From the NCBI RefSeq assembly GCF_012641075.1, contig NZ_JAAXLJ010000015.1:1-60297 (forward strand): DNA of 60,297 bases, written 5' to 3'. The first letter of the stretch is position 1. Each line of letters begins with the position of its first letter. This document shows positions 38,194 through 47,970 of this stretch, one piece after another. The notes beneath the pieces were generated by a model. It ran no database searches, was not told the DNA's origin, and worked only from the letters and a program-made list of their open reading frames with translations. The position numbers and the translations under genes were made by a program. Source of the DNA: Secundilactobacillus angelensis (lineage in GTDB: Bacteria > Bacillota > Bacilli > Lactobacillales > Lactobacillaceae).

Positions 38194-39153
38194 TTACCAC
38201 ATTACCCAAATACCAGTTATAGCTGTAATCACACTAATGCACCAGAACGTGATGTCAATTCGCCATTCACTCCAGCCCTTCATCTCAAAATGATGATGAA
38301 TCGGCGACATCAAAAAGATCCGCTTACCAGTCGTCTTAAATGACAGTACTTGTAAAATAACACTGGCAGTTTCAACCACATAGATTAAACCAATCCATAA
38401 CAATGATACTTCGTGATGAACTAAAATTGAAACGGCGGCTAAAGCACCACCTAACGCCAAAGAACCCATATCACCCATGAAAATCTTGGCAGGTTTATGG
38501 TTAAAAATTAAGAACGCCAGCAAACCACCAACCACTGCAAGACAGAACATCGCCACATCAGGTTGGTGCTGGTGTAGTGCAATCACACCGTAGGCAATGA
38601 ATGAAATGGAAGCCACCCCAGCGACTAGACCATCTAATCCATCGGTCAGGTTGACTGCGTTAGAAAAGCCTACCAGCCAGAACAGGATAAACAAGAAGTA
38701 GCCAAATAAGCCTAAATTAACGGCGCCTAGACCAGGTAATTTGAGCAATAAGGGTAAGCCTTCGTGCAGATAAACTGCAAAGAAAACAACGCCACCCACA
38801 ATTTGACCGAGTAATTTTTGCCAGGCTTTTAAACCTTCATTTTGACGTCGGAAAAGTTTGATGGAATCATCCCACATCCCCAATAAACCGTACAAAATCA
38901 AAATAAACAGCAAAATAATGACAACCGGGCTTAATTGACCAAATGCTAAACCAGCAACGAGTGTGGCCACGATAATTGCCAGGATAAACATTAAACCACC
39001 CATCGTTGGTGTCCCGGATTTTTTTTCGTGCCACGAAGGTCCTTCTTCACGAATCATCTGTCCCTCATGCTTCGCCCGAAAATAACGAATCAATGCTGGC
39101 ATAAAGGCTATAGTGATTATCAAACTAATAAAAAACGATAAAACCGAACTCAT
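38194..39153 (-). CDS. mraY: Phospho-MurNAc-pentapeptide transferase MraY
   Basis: 319 residues with about ten membrane helices. Moves phospho-MurNAc-pentapeptide to undecaprenyl phosphate, giving lipid I. Conserved segments include [10 protein letters not shown], the aspartate pair [22 protein letters not shown] and the HHHFEMKG histidine motif. It lies 30 nt after the PBP gene. Confidence 0.98.
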   Translation of the reverse strand: MSSVLSFFISLIITIAFMPALIRYFRAKHEGQMIREEGPSWHEKKSGTPTMGGLMFILAIIVATLVAGLAFGQLSPVVIILLFILILYGLLGMWDDSIKLFRRQNEGLKAWQKLLGQIVGGVVFFAVYLHEGLPLLLKLPGLGAVNLGLFGYFLFILFWLVGFSNAVNLTDGLDGLVAGVASISFIAYGVIALHQHQPDVAMFCLAVVGGLLAFLIFNHKPAKIFMGDMGSLALGGALAAVSILVHHEVSLLWIGLIYVVETASVILQVLSFKTTGKRIFLMSPIHHHFEMKGWSEWRIDITFWCISVITAITGIWVMW

Positions 39154-39183
39154 GACTTTCTCCTCTTATACCCACTAGGTGAG

Positions 39184-41331
39184 TTACTTTAAATGAACTG
39201 TCAGCTTGTCAGATTGACCAACCTGCTTACCCACAGCAATACTTTGTTTGGTAACAAATCCATTACCCGTCGTTTTAACGTTTAATCCAAGCATTTGTCC
39301 CAGTCGCAAGACATCACTGGATGACCAGCCCGTTAAATCTGGCATTCTTTGTGTCCCACTGGTGATCAATATGACGCGTTGATGAGACATCAGTACCTGA
39401 CCCGAGATTGGTGATTGCTTCAATACTCGATTACCATTACCAATAGTGGTTACTTTATACCCTCTAGCAGTTAGATCACTCTTTGCACCAGACACTGACC
39501 GGTTGACATAGGACAGCATTTTATCCGAAGCACCATTATTTCCAGCGGAACTATCTTCCTGCAAAGCCCGCTTCATGACGGGCTTGAAGACGTCTGCCAT
39601 TAACTGTGTAGCCGTCTCAGTACCAGGCAAAGTTGGCTGTTTCATCGTAATATACATAATATACTTTGGATTTTTAGCCGGTGCCATACCAGCAACTGAA
39701 TAAAGGTAACTATCATCACCACTTAAATAACCTGACTTCCCATCACTCACTTGGGCGGTCCCAGTTTTGGCAGCAATCCGAATGCCCTTCATCTTGTAAT
39801 CGGATCCGATCCCATACTTTTTATAGACAACGTCTTCCATGTGACCACGAACTGCTTTCGCCGTAGTCGCTGAGATCGGTTGGCCAACCACTTTAGGTCC
39901 ATATGATTTAACCACTTTACCAGTGTTTGGATCAACGACTTTACGAACCAGGTATGGCTTTAACATTTTACCATTATTCGCGATTGCAGATAACCCCTGC
40001 ATCATTTGGATTGCGGTAACCTGAATCCCTTGTCCAAACGCTGTGTTCGCCTGCTCAATCGTATGACTAAAGGCAATATTACCAGCCTGTTCGCCAGGTA
40101 GCCCAAAGTTAGTTGACTGCAAGAACTTAAATCTTTTAATGTATTTTTTCCAAGTTGTGGCACCCATCTGTTGTTCCAAGTGGGCCATGGCAACGTTACT
40201 TGAAAGGGCAAACCCTTTATTGTAAGTAATTGTGCCCCAACCACCTGGATTCCAGTCTGGCACCGTTCGCCCACCAATTTCATAGCGACCAGATTGATAA
40301 GTCGCGTTGCCATTATAATTGCCGCTATCAATCGAAGCTGCCATGGTAAAAATCTTCATCGTGGAGCCCGGTTCGTACGCATCTTGAATGAGCGTATTGC
40401 GCCAAACTGAATTAAGGCCTTCACCCGTTTGCGGATCGAAGGTTGGTCGTTGTGTTGCGGCCACGATTGCGCCAGTTTTAGCATTCATCAGCACTGCGTT
40501 CATCGTTTTAGAATGTGTCTTACTTTGTAAAGCCGACATCTGAGTTTCCAATAGTGTTTGCAATCTACCATCAAGAGTAGTGTACACGTTATCACCATTG
40601 CGAGGCTTTTTAGCTTTCTGATTGGACCCAGGAATTTGATAGCCATTGTTGTCCTGACTAATCTTCTTAAACCCATCCGTCCCCTTCAATAAGTCATTAT
40701 CGGCCCCTTCAATCCCCATTGTGCCAACTAATTGTCCCTTAGAAGTGGCAGTCACATTCCCAATCAAATGGGAAGCAAACACACCGTTAGGATACAATCT
40801 TGCTTGACGTTGAACGAAGGTCAGACCGGTGACGTGTGCACGGTCAATTTTGTGTTTGGTTGTCAGTGAAATATTTTGACCAGCTGCACCAAATTCGACT
40901 TGAAATACTTTTTTATCGCTGGGGTTAAGATAGGCTAATGCCTTCTTTTTACTGAGTGGCAAATACTTAGACAGTACCTTGGCAGTTTTGGCTTTATTCG
41001 TCACGTACATCGGTTTACCCGACACGGTATGCTGATTCTTATCTAGAACCGCATAAATTGAATAAGTGCTGGTATCCTGTGCGATTGGCTGATTATCAGC
41101 ATCATAAATTGTCCCACGCTGCGCCTTCAAGGTACGATTGGCAGTATATAATTTTTTGGCCTGAGTGCCCAAATTAACGTTTTGGACGTTCTTGCCAATT
41201 GCAATATAAGAAAAACGACCAATGAATAGCACAAGTGCGAAAGCGAAAATGACCAAGAGGCTTCTGCCAAAAACCCGCTGATTACGTCGCACTTGTTTGC
41301 TAGTCACCGTTCGTTTAGGTGATTGTTTCAT
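39184..41331 (-). CDS. pbp2x: Penicillin-binding protein 2x (FtsI-type transpeptidase) with PASTA domains
   Basis: 715 residues. A short cytoplasmic N-terminus and one membrane helix (about 25-45) precede a PBP dimerisation domain and a transpeptidase domain. The domain shows SxxK in EPGSTMKIF, SxN in LSSNVAM and KTG in AAKTGTAQ. Two C-terminal PASTA domains follow (about 595-655 and 656-715). It makes the septal cross-links that beta-lactams block. Its ATG overlaps the ftsL stop by 4 nt. The symbol follows the streptococcal name. Confidence 0.96.
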   Translation of the reverse strand: MKQSPKRTVTSKQVRRNQRVFGRSLLVIFAFALVLFIGRFSYIAIGKNVQNVNLGTQAKKLYTANRTLKAQRGTIYDADNQPIAQDTSTYSIYAVLDKNQHTVSGKPMYVTNKAKTAKVLSKYLPLSKKKALAYLNPSDKKVFQVEFGAAGQNISLTTKHKIDRAHVTGLTFVQRQARLYPNGVFASHLIGNVTATSKGQLVGTMGIEGADNDLLKGTDGFKKISQDNNGYQIPGSNQKAKKPRNGDNVYTTLDGRLQTLLETQMSALQSKTHSKTMNAVLMNAKTGAIVAATQRPTFDPQTGEGLNSVWRNTLIQDAYEPGSTMKIFTMAASIDSGNYNGNATYQSGRYEIGGRTVPDWNPGGWGTITYNKGFALSSNVAMAHLEQQMGATTWKKYIKRFKFLQSTNFGLPGEQAGNIAFSHTIEQANTAFGQGIQVTAIQMMQGLSAIANNGKMLKPYLVRKVVDPNTGKVVKSYGPKVVGQPISATTAKAVRGHMEDVVYKKYGIGSDYKMKGIRIAAKTGTAQVSDGKSGYLSGDDSYLYSVAGMAPAKNPKYIMYITMKQPTLPGTETATQLMADVFKPVMKRALQEDSSAGNNGASDKMLSYVNRSVSGAKSDLTARGYKVTTIGNGNRVLKQSPISGQVLMSHQRVILITSGTQRMPDLTGWSSSDVLRLGQMLGLNVKTTGNGFVTKQSIAVGKQVGQSDKLTVHLK

Positions 41332-41708
41332 TTATTCACATTCCTTACTTTACTGTTTGAAAGTGTCATGCCGTTCTGTTTAGCAACTTTTTCTAGTCTG
41401 GAACGGTTCATCAACTCGTTAATTGTTTGCCGATCACTGGTATTTTGGTTCTCCAGCTTGGTAATCTTTGTTTCCACATCCTGTAAGTGTTGCTGAGTAG
41501 TGGAAACCCCGATTTTGGTGCTAACCAGCATTAACATCATGCCAAGCAGAATTAACCCGCCCAACGTGCATAAGCACTTTTCAAATTTTGATACGGGTAA
41601 GGCTTTGGGTTTTGTCACAACCTGCGTCGAAGGACTATGTAATGGAACTGTCGGTTGTTCTGGGAACGCCTGCGGTTGAAATTGAGTTGCTAAATTATTT
41701 TGAGCCAT
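41328..41708 (-). CDS. ftsL: Cell division protein FtsL
   Basis: 126 residues. A polar cytoplasmic N-terminus (1-45) precedes one membrane helix (about 48-68, LGGLILLGMMLMLVSTKIGV) and an extracellular coiled coil (about 70-105, VETKITKLENQNTSDRQ). This is the FtsL/DivIC layout, and it partners DivIB. It overlaps the PBP gene by 4 nt and lies 45 nt after rsmH. Confidence 0.92.
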   Translation of the reverse strand: MAQNNLATQFQPQAFPEQPTVPLHSPSTQVVTKPKALPVSKFEKCLCTLGGLILLGMMLMLVSTKIGVSTTQQHLQDVETKITKLENQNTSDRQTINELMNRSRLEKVAKQNGMTLSNSKVRNVNK

Positions 41709-41753
41709 ACTTAATCATCATCCTATCCCTTTTATTATTAAACCATAAATTCG

Positions 41754-42695
41754 TTATTTTTGCTCAATTACACGAAGTTTTGCGCTGTGCGCACGATGAT
41801 TTTCTTCTAATTCATCTTCGGCAGGTATAATGGGCTTACGAGTTACGAGTTTAAAATCTGGTTGCATGTCGTCCGGAATGACTGGTAAACCTGCTGGTAA
41901 ATCAGGTAAACTACTCTTTTCCTTGAACATCGTTTTAACCAGCCGATCCTCCAAAGACTGAAACGTGATCACACAAATCCGGCCCCCTGGATTTAATAGT
42001 GTGAGTGCTTGTTCTAAAGATGCTTCAAGAGCTGAAAGCTCATCATTCACTGCAATTCGAATGGCTTGAAAAACCTTTTTTGCAGGATGGCCACCATGGC
42101 GACGAGCTGCCGCCGGAATGGCTTCCTTAATCAATTCCACCAGTTCGCCAGTGGTTTCGATTGGATGTTCCTCCCGAGTGGCTTCAATTCTTCTGGCAAT
42201 TGACTTGGCAAATTTTTCTTCACCATATCGATAAAAGATTCGAACCAAATCTTGATATGACCATTCATTGACTACCGTTCGGGCGGTTAGCGGTGCACTT
42301 TGGTCCATCCTCATATCAAGCGGTGCATCGTAACGATAGCTAAATCCCCGATCAGCGTCGTCAAATTGCGGTGAAGAGACGCCTAAGTCGTAAAGAATGC
42401 CATCCACTCGATCCACTTGCTGGTCTGCCAAGGATTTTTTCAAGTCCCTGAAGTTTGCGTGAATCAAAGTTAACTGATTAGCCTGAATTTCACTGGCCAA
42501 CTGTTCCTCGTTATAGGCGATTGCGGTTTGGTCCTGATCAAACGAATATAAATGACCAGTCGTTAATTCGGTGAGGATCTTGTGCGTATGACCGCCACCA
42601 CCAAGCGTACAGTCTACATATGTACCGTCTGGCTGAACATTAAGTTCACGGACGGCTTCATTTAATAATACTGTTCGATGATGAAACTCTGCCAT
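41754..42695 (-). CDS. rsmH: 16S rRNA m4C1402 methyltransferase RsmH (MraW)
   Basis: 313 residues from the chosen start. SAM-dependent N4-methylation of C1402 in 16S rRNA. Motifs include RTVLLNEAV, the SAM site [22 protein letters not shown] and [23 protein letters not shown] choose ATG at 42695: AAGGAG lies 6 nt before it. A GTG further upstream at 42710 belongs to that ribosome site. It directly follows mraZ. Confidence 0.97.
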   Translation of the reverse strand: MAEFHHRTVLLNEAVRELNVQPDGTYVDCTLGGGGHTHKILTELTTGHLYSFDQDQTAIAYNEEQLASEIQANQLTLIHANFRDLKKSLADQQVDRVDGILYDLGVSSPQFDDADRGFSYRYDAPLDMRMDQSAPLTARTVVNEWSYQDLVRIFYRYGEEKFAKSIARRIEATREEHPIETTGELVELIKEAIPAAARRHGGHPAKKVFQAIRIAVNDELSALEASLEQALTLLNPGGRICVITFQSLEDRLVKTMFKEKSSLPDLPAGLPVIPDDMQPDFKLVTRKPIIPAEDELEENHRAHSAKLRVIEQK

Positions 42696-42710
42696 AGTCT
42701 TCTCCTTCAC

Positions 42711-43142
42711 CTAAATATCAAAATCAATCAAATTCTCAGCAATGTCATCAAAATTTTCCTCTGCTTTATCCGCAAAGTTTTGCCAGCGCTCTTGACTCCA
42801 GATTTCAAATCGTTCTGCAACGCCAACGATGACACATTGTTTATCCAGTTCCGCATGTTTGATCAATGCTTGGGGGAGATTTACCCGCCCCTGTTTGTCA
42901 AACGAACACGTCGTTGCAGCTGAGTAGAAGAACCGGACAAAAGCTCGGGCATCCCGTTTGTTTAACGGTAAAGCGCTCAACCGCTTCTGTAAAACCTCCC
43001 ATTGGGACATTGGATAGCCAAACAGGCAGCCATCCATGCCTCGGGTGATTACAAATTCTTCTCCCAGCTGGTCACGAAACTTGGCTGGAATAATTAGTCG
43101 CCCCTTAGTATCGATCGAATGCTCAAATTCACCCATGAACAT
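42711..43142 (-). CDS. mraZ: MraZ transcription regulator
   Basis: 143 residues, two SpoVT-AbrB-like MraZ domains ([19 protein letters not shown] near the start and [15 protein letters not shown] near residue 80). MraZ binds TGGGN-type repeats ahead of its own gene and represses the division cluster in several bacteria. The first of two nearby ATG codons is used, with AGGAGG at 8-nt spacing. Matching repeats lie in its promoter at 43187-43222. Confidence 0.97.
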   Translation of the reverse strand: MFMGEFEHSIDTKGRLIIPAKFRDQLGEEFVITRGMDGCLFGYPMSQWEVLQKRLSALPLNKRDARAFVRFFYSAATTCSFDKQGRVNLPQALIKHAELDKQCVIVGVAERFEIWSQERWQNFADKAEENFDDIAENLIDFDI

Positions 43143-43186
43143 TCGAATCGCCTCCTAAATATCAACTAACTTTAACTAAATAAAGT

Positions 43187-43222
43187 TTACCACACGTCCC
43201 CACTTTCTACCACAACTCCCCA
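43187..43222 (-). promoter_or_regulatory. MraZ-box array overlapping the mraZ promoter
   Basis: Reading on the minus strand, TGGGGA, TGGTAG, TGGGGA and TGGTAA start exactly 10 nt apart. Direct repeats with this period are the known type of MraZ operator. A TTGTGG hexamer (possible -35) lies inside the array, so binding would block transcription. Confidence 0.85.
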
Positions 43223-43242
43223 AAGATTAATTCTATAAATTT

Positions 43243-43275
43243 AAAAAAAAATCCGCCCAAACAATGTTTGAGCGG
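43243..43275 (-). terminator. Terminator of the DUF3397 gene
   Basis: A 10-pair stem with one wobble (CCGCTCAAAC against GTTTGGGCGG) is followed on the minus strand by ATTTTTTTTT. Confidence 0.9.
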
Positions 43276-43313
43276 GGAAAGGTTTGGATGCTATTCACTT
43301 CTGACGTGCAGGA

Positions 43314-43661
43314 CTACCTAATCAGTACCCTCACAACTGTCATTAAATACGCTAAAAATAATATAATATCGGTCAGGCGCCAGTAAAATAACAAAAATTT
43401 ATTCCACAGCAACTCACCTTTTGATAACCCCCACCAGAGGGTCAACCCAATCGAAATAATCATCCAGATAAATACAATGGCAGCAAACCATGGATCTGCC
43501 CAGAGATGAGACAACTGCCAGATAAACCACAGACTAAGTGGTGGCAGACAGTCTATCGGATGTAATTTTGGTCTGCTGTCTTTTGGTGTCAAGCTTCTAA
43601 ACAACCTTAAGATGAACAGGACTGCTATCAAGATAATAATTTGAATAATAATTTGATTCAA
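43314..43661 (-). CDS. DUF3397 family membrane protein
   Basis: 115 residues with four predicted membrane helices (about 2-22, 38-55, 58-78 and 90-113) and a basic cytoplasmic loop (KDSRPKLH). The family occurs in lactobacilli just upstream of mraZ, and its function is unknown. The TTG start follows AAGGGCGG. Its own terminator lies before mraZ, so it is a separate unit despite the position. Confidence 0.78.
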   Translation of the reverse strand: MNQIIIQIIILIAVLFILRLFRSLTPKDSRPKLHPIDCLPPLSLWFIWQLSHLWADPWFAAIVFIWMIISIGLTLWWGLSKGELLWNKFLLFYWRLTDIILFLAYLMTVVRVLIR

Positions 43662-43716
43662 CGTAGTCCGCCCTTTCGCAAATCCATCTTGTTTTCATCG
43701 TTAACACACAACCGAA

Positions 43717-43746
43717 ATTTTACCGCATTCTATCCTTTAAAATCAA
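43717..43746 (-). promoter_or_regulatory. Promoter of the DUF3397 gene
   Basis: TTGATT (-35) and TAAAAT (-10) are separated by 18 nt on the minus strand. Confidence 0.55.
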
Positions 43747-43764
43747 GAAAGTTTCGTAACTTGA

Positions 43765-43793
43765 TTGCATTTCTCAATCGTCCACGTTAAACT
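43765..43793 (+). promoter_or_regulatory. Promoter of the DUF4044 gene
   Basis: TTGCAT (-35) and TAAACT (-10) are separated by 17 nt, 33 nt before the start codon. It is back to back with the DUF3397 promoter. Confidence 0.5.
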
Positions 43794-43826
43794 ATTTGAA
43801 GTAAACCTATGAAAAGTGGTGCGAAT

Positions 43827-43949
43827 ATGCAGAAAAAACAAAAATCAACCTTCCAGAAAATCACAATGGTCCTCGTTTGGATTATGATCGTTGCAACCCT
43901 GGGTTCACTAGTTGCTAGTGCTTTACAGGCCCTTGGCATGTTTGGCTAA
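43827..43949 (+). CDS. DUF4044 family small membrane protein
   Basis: 40 residues. A Lys/Gln-rich N-terminus (QKKQKSTFQKI) is followed by one hydrophobic helix (about 13-36). This is the DUF4044 pattern, a tiny bitopic protein family of lactobacilli with unknown function. The ATG at 43827 has a weak GTGGTG site. An in-frame ATG lies 18 nt upstream but adds residues not typical of the family. It is a rare plus-strand gene in this cluster, with a promoter before it and a strong terminator after it. Confidence 0.75.
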   Translation: MQKKQKSTFQKITMVLVWIMIVATLGSLVASALQALGMFG

Positions 43950-43977
43950 TTTAATCGGTGGGGACTCAGCCCATAAT

Positions 43978-44036
43978 AAAAAAACTAAAAGCTCCTGAAG
44001 TGGTCATTACCATTTCAGGAGCTTTTAGTTTTTATC
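43978..44036. terminator. Bidirectional terminator between DUF4044 and ftsK
   Basis: An 18-bp stem (arms 43982-43999 and 44013-44031) with an A-run and a T-run on opposite sides serves both convergent genes. Confidence 0.92.
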
Positions 44037-44047
44037 ATTACTTGCAA

Positions 44048-46384
44048 TCAAGCGTCCGAGTCCGGCTGTTTATAAACTTGGCGTGGCTTACTGCCATCCT
44101 GTGGTCCAATAAAACCGCCTTGCTCCAAATCATCGATTAGCCTGGCCGCACGGTTATAGCCAATACGAAAGTGACGTTGCAACAGTGACGTACTGGCCTT
44201 TTGCTGTTCAACAACAAATTCCAGCGCTTCATTGAATAGGTCGTCATCAGACTGAGTGGCATCTTCAGCAATTTCTTCATCACTGACGATCATACTTTCG
44301 TCATATTCAGCGGTTTGCTGGTCGCGGATAAAATCAGTTACCCGTTGAACATCCTTGTCAGGGATAAAGGCCCCTTGGATTCTAATTGGTGAGTTTTGAT
44401 CGACTGGCATATAAAGCATGTCGCCTCGACCTAACAATTTTTCAGCCCCGTTAGAATCCAGAATGGTTCGCGAGTCAACGCCGCTAGAAACAGCAAACGC
44501 CATTCTTGATGGCACGTTGGCCTTAATTAAACCAGTAATGACATCAACTGAAGGCCGCTGAGTTGCCAGAATCATGTGAATACCCGCGGCCCGTCCCATT
44601 TGTGCCAGCCGGATAATGGCATCTTCAACCTCGTTAGAAACGGTCATCATCAAATCAGCCAATTCATCCACGATAACAACAATATATGGCAGGGTCGGCA
44701 ATGGTTTGTCAGTCGTTTGATTCTGGGTCTGAACAAATTGATTATAACCAGAGATCTTACGTTGACCAACCTTGGCGAACAGATCATACCGCTGTTCCAT
44801 TTCATGAACGACCTTATGCAATGCCTTTGCAGCCTTCTTTGGCTCCGAAACCACCGGCGTTAATAAGTGCGGAATACCATTATAGACACTCAGTTCTACC
44901 TTTTTGGGATCAATCAGCATTAATTTAACTTGACTGGGTTTAGCGTTCATCAAAATACTGGTAATGATGCCGTTAATGGCAACTGATTTACCGCTACCAG
45001 TTGACCCAGCAATTAGCAAGTGAGGCATCTTGGTAAGATCCATCGTAATGACTTTCCCGGTAACGTCTCTACCAAGCGGTACTTCCAAGAGGTGAGCGGG
45101 ACCATGTGTAACGGCCTCACTGACATCCCGAAATGAAACCGTTGAGATTTCCTTATTTGGCACTTCAATACCAATCAACGATTTCCCGGGTATCGGTGCT
45201 TCAATTCGAATTTCTTTTGCTGCCAAGGCAAGGGCGAGATCATCCGCTAAATTGACAATACGTGACACCTTTACCCCAATGGCAGGGTGCAGTTCATACT
45301 CAGTAACAGATGGGCCTAAATTAACGTGCTTAATTTCAGCATCAACCCCAAAACTATCAAGTGTCTTTTTAAGGATCTTCGTATTCTTCTCAATCGTTTT
45401 GTAATCGTCCTGCTGATCTTTTTGTGGAATTGGCGTCAATAGATCATTGCCCGGAAGCTGATAATTGGGATCGTCCCCCACCGTCGAAATCATTGTTGAT
45501 TCTGAATCTTCCTCTTGCTTCTCAGGCGTTTTTTTAGTGACCCGCTCTGGTGCGTTCTCACGAGTAGCAACGCTGATGGGAATTGCCGGCGACGAAGAGT
45601 CTTCTGGTTGTTCTGGCGTTGAATGACGCTCAGCAACAGGTGTCGGCAGATCCTTTTCCTCAGCTGGCGCAACTTTGACAGGCTTTGGCTTAACTACTCG
45701 TTTAGCTGATTGTGACCTATTCTGTTTAAACTTAGCAGCAACCGTAACCAACGTATGACTTATCCGACTAGCGATTCGCCCCAGCCAGTGGGCACAAATC
45801 TGAGTCCACTTTAAAATCTGCGTACCCGATACGTTAAACGCAATCATCACACCGATTAATACCAGCAATACGGCAATGACCTTTGCGCCACCGAACGCGA
45901 CTAAAAACTGTGTGATTGCCAATAACACAGCCCCGATTGTCCCGCCACCGACCGCTGTGCTCACACTGTTATTTAACAAATCTCCGCTAAGCAGCTGCCA
46001 GGTGTAACTCAAAAAACCAGTGTGCTGATTTTCAGACAGAAATAAATCAACGTGCAGCCAGAGCAAAACGCCCAGATACATCGTCCCGATACTCCAGAAC
46101 CATTTGGCCGAAATCTTTGGCAGTTGCCCCGTAATCAATAACGCCAACCCAACAGCAACACCGAACAAGCTCATTAGTGGATATGTATCACCCACCACAA
46201 AGCGAATTAAATTAGCCATTAGGCTGCCAACAAATCCAGCCTTGAAAAACGCTAAGAGGCACAAAGTTAACAGGATGAGGCCAATCGCATTGGCAGTATA
46301 TGACGCGCTGCTTTGACGCCCTTTTTTTCGTCGATTGGTTGTCTTGGCTTTCCGGCGTCGCGTGGTCTTTCGTTTTTGTGCCAA
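44048..46384 (-). CDS. ftsK: DNA translocase FtsK/SpoIIIE
   Basis: 778 residues. ATP-driven pump that clears chromosome DNA from the closing septum. Basic N-terminus, four membrane helices (about 30-175), and a long polar linker (about 200-310). The motor has Walker [10 protein letters not shown] and Walker [13 protein letters not shown]. The gamma winged-helix domain ([20 protein letters not shown]) reads orienting DNA sequences. The TTG start follows AGGAGG at 7 nt spacing. Confidence 0.97.
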   Translation of the reverse strand: MAQKRKTTRRRKAKTTNRRKKGRQSSASYTANAIGLILLTLCLLAFFKAGFVGSLMANLIRFVVGDTYPLMSLFGVAVGLALLITGQLPKISAKWFWSIGTMYLGVLLWLHVDLFLSENQHTGFLSYTWQLLSGDLLNNSVSTAVGGGTIGAVLLAITQFLVAFGGAKVIAVLLVLIGVMIAFNVSGTQILKWTQICAHWLGRIASRISHTLVTVAAKFKQNRSQSAKRVVKPKPVKVAPAEEKDLPTPVAERHSTPEQPEDSSSPAIPISVATRENAPERVTKKTPEKQEEDSESTMISTVGDDPNYQLPGNDLLTPIPQKDQQDDYKTIEKNTKILKKTLDSFGVDAEIKHVNLGPSVTEYELHPAIGVKVSRIVNLADDLALALAAKEIRIEAPIPGKSLIGIEVPNKEISTVSFRDVSEAVTHGPAHLLEVPLGRDVTGKVITMDLTKMPHLLIAGSTGSGKSVAINGIITSILMNAKPSQVKLMLIDPKKVELSVYNGIPHLLTPVVSEPKKAAKALHKVVHEMEQRYDLFAKVGQRKISGYNQFVQTQNQTTDKPLPTLPYIVVIVDELADLMMTVSNEVEDAIIRLAQMGRAAGIHMILATQRPSVDVITGLIKANVPSRMAFAVSSGVDSRTILDSNGAEKLLGRGDMLYMPVDQNSPIRIQGAFIPDKDVQRVTDFIRDQQTAEYDESMIVSDEEIAEDATQSDDDLFNEALEFVVEQQKASTSLLQRHFRIGYNRAARLIDDLEQGGFIGPQDGSKPRQVYKQPDSDA

Positions 46385-46413
46385 AATCTCCCCTCCTACT
46401 AAATCAAATTTGC

Positions 46414-46929
46414 TTATTTAAGTTTATCATTTTCATAGCGATGACTGAGCTCTAATTTTGGAAAACTTTGCTGACGAAGAACTTCGTAAATCACAATTGC
46501 CGCTGAATTGGAGAGGTTCAACGCCCGGATATGAGTGTCATCTTGAGGAATTCGGATAGCTTGTTCACTGTGTTTTCTCATGAAGGGCTCTGGCAAACCA
46601 GTGGTTTCCTTACCAAACATGAAGTAGTAATCACCGTTTTTTACATCGGTATAGTCGTGTTGAGTATACGCAAACTCAGCAAACTTAGAAACCAAAAACA
46701 GCCGCTTAATGTCTGGGACAGTGGTCATAAATTCCTGTAGGTTTTTGTGATAGCGAATATCCACTTTATCCCAGTAATCTAAGCCGGCCCGTTTCAAATG
46801 GGCATCATCAACGGAAAATCCCAGCGGTTCAATTAAGTCTAAAACCGTATCCGTACCCGCACAGGTTCTAGCAATGTTACCAGTATTAGCTGGCATTAAA
46901 GGTTCAAATAAGACAATATGATTGGACAT
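46414..46929 (-). CDS. trmL: tRNA (cytidine/uridine-34-2'-O)-methyltransferase TrmL
   Basis: 171 residues. Small SPOUT methyltransferase that methylates the ribose of the wobble base in tRNA-Leu. Motifs are [21 protein letters not shown] and [20 protein letters not shown], which form the trefoil knot and SAM site. The ATG follows GAGGAGCC. A candidate attenuator or small RNA lies just upstream (46972-47079). Confidence 0.94.
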   Translation of the reverse strand: MSNHIVLFEPLMPANTGNIARTCAGTDTVLDLIEPLGFSVDDAHLKRAGLDYWDKVDIRYHKNLQEFMTTVPDIKRLFLVSKFAEFAYTQHDYTDVKNGDYYFMFGKETTGLPEPFMRKHSEQAIRIPQDDTHIRALNLSNSAAIVIYEVLRQQSFPKLELSHRYENDKLK

Positions 46930-46971
46930 AATCAGGCTCCTCGTTATTAAATATTATAAAGCTCGCCGCAT

Positions 46972-47079
46972 AAAAAAACGCAACCCCTCGGTGTCAGCAC
47001 GGCGAGGAACTGCGTTAATGAAGTGCAAATTCGACAGAGGCTGACGATTTCTCGACATCCACTCCCGAACGATTTCTCA
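46972..47079 (-). ncRNA. Candidate small RNA or trmL leader attenuator
   Basis: About 108 nt from a predicted start (7 nt after a TATATT box) to a strong terminator (arms 46977-46990 and 47003-47016, seven T residues). Two copies of GAGAAATCGT lie at 47069-47078 and 47044-47053, 25 nt apart. GTCAGC at 47040-47045 can pair with GCTGAC in the terminator loop (46993-46998), which would form a pseudoknot. No reading frame of note is present. I do not recognise a known RNA family. Confidence 0.55.
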
Positions 47080-47085
47080 ACAGTT

Positions 47086-47114
47086 AATATAACGCGAATT
47101 AGTAAAGAATGCAA
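47086..47114 (-). promoter_or_regulatory. Promoter of the candidate small RNA
   Basis: TTGCAT (-35) and TATATT (-10) are exactly 17 nt apart on the minus strand. The only downstream minus-strand gene is trmL, beyond the terminator. Confidence 0.65.
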
Positions 47115-47261
47115 GCGGATTACCGATTCAAGGCTCGTCGCAGATAAATGCCGTGATCACAAGAATTCTCAGAAACATGATACTGGATTTTATGGCTTGC
47201 AGTTTTGCTCTAACCATAATTTTTATAAATCACAACTCACCGCACGCATTAAGGTCCAAAA

Positions 47262-47272
47262 ATTGCTATAAT
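47262..47272 (+). promoter_or_regulatory. Extended -10 promoter of cutC
   Basis: TGCTATAAT is an extended -10 element, 40 nt before the start codon. The -35 region is poor. Confidence 0.55.
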
Positions 47273-47311
47273 GACTGTTGATTATAAACTGCGTCAAAAA
47301 GGAGACCGACT

Positions 47312-47911
47312 TTGAAATTTATCGAACCATTAATCAACAATTACGCCCAACTCACACAAGCAATTAGCCCCCACACTACCCGTGTCACGATTGAAAACAA
47401 TGGTACAACACCTAGCAAAGGAACAATTGCTGAAGCCGTACTGTATGCGCATGAGCACGATTTATCCCTAACCGTTTTGATTCGACCACGCACAGGCACA
47501 GCGAGTTATAGTGATCCTGAATTAAAAATTATGGAAGCCGATATTTTGGAAGCTCAGCAACTCGGTGCAGACGGTGTGATTATCGGTGCGCTCACCGCCA
47601 ACCAACAGTTGGATGTTGAAGCCATGAACAATTTGATTGCTGCTGCGGGTGGCATGTCAGTCACCTTTAGTACTGCTGTCGACAAGCTCTCTGATAATGA
47701 TCAGGCGACATCACTAAAGTGGCTTGCTGATAACGGTGTTGACAAAGTACTCACGGACTTAACTGACAGTAACGAAATTGCACAATTGTCAAAGCTCAAT
47801 AATGTCGCGCAAGCTGCGGGGCTTCAACTGACAGTCCTCAGCGAAAGTGATAGTGTCAGTAATCAACTCAACGAACAGCTCAACCTCACATCCTTCCTTC
47901 AGAGAGTCTAA
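47312..47911 (+). CDS. cutC: CutC family protein, short form
   Basis: 199 residues. CutC proteins are TIM-barrel proteins named for copper homeostasis in E. coli. The true role is debated. Family motifs are NNGTTPSKGTI, VLIRPRTGTASYSDPE, GADGVIIGALTAN and VTFSTAVDKL. The protein is shorter than usual (210-250) and lacks the Gly-rich segment normally found after the DKVLTD strand, so the last barrel strands are reduced. The TTG start follows AAAGGAGA. It is monocistronic with its own promoter and terminator. Confidence 0.85.
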   Translation: MKFIEPLINNYAQLTQAISPHTTRVTIENNGTTPSKGTIAEAVLYAHEHDLSLTVLIRPRTGTASYSDPELKIMEADILEAQQLGADGVIIGALTANQQLDVEAMNNLIAAAGGMSVTFSTAVDKLSDNDQATSLKWLADNGVDKVLTDLTDSNEIAQLSKLNNVAQAAGLQLTVLSESDSVSNQLNEQLNLTSFLQRV

Positions 47912-47921
47912 CTGTTTTCCC

Positions 47922-47965
47922 AAAAATCCTGCCGCATCGAACTCATTCGATGCGGCAGGATTTTT
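47922..47965. terminator. Bidirectional terminator between cutC and rluD-type gene
   Basis: A 20-bp perfect stem (AAAAATCCTGCCGCATCGAA and its complement) with a 4-nt loop serves both convergent genes. Confidence 0.95.
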
Positions 47966-47970
47966 GCTCG

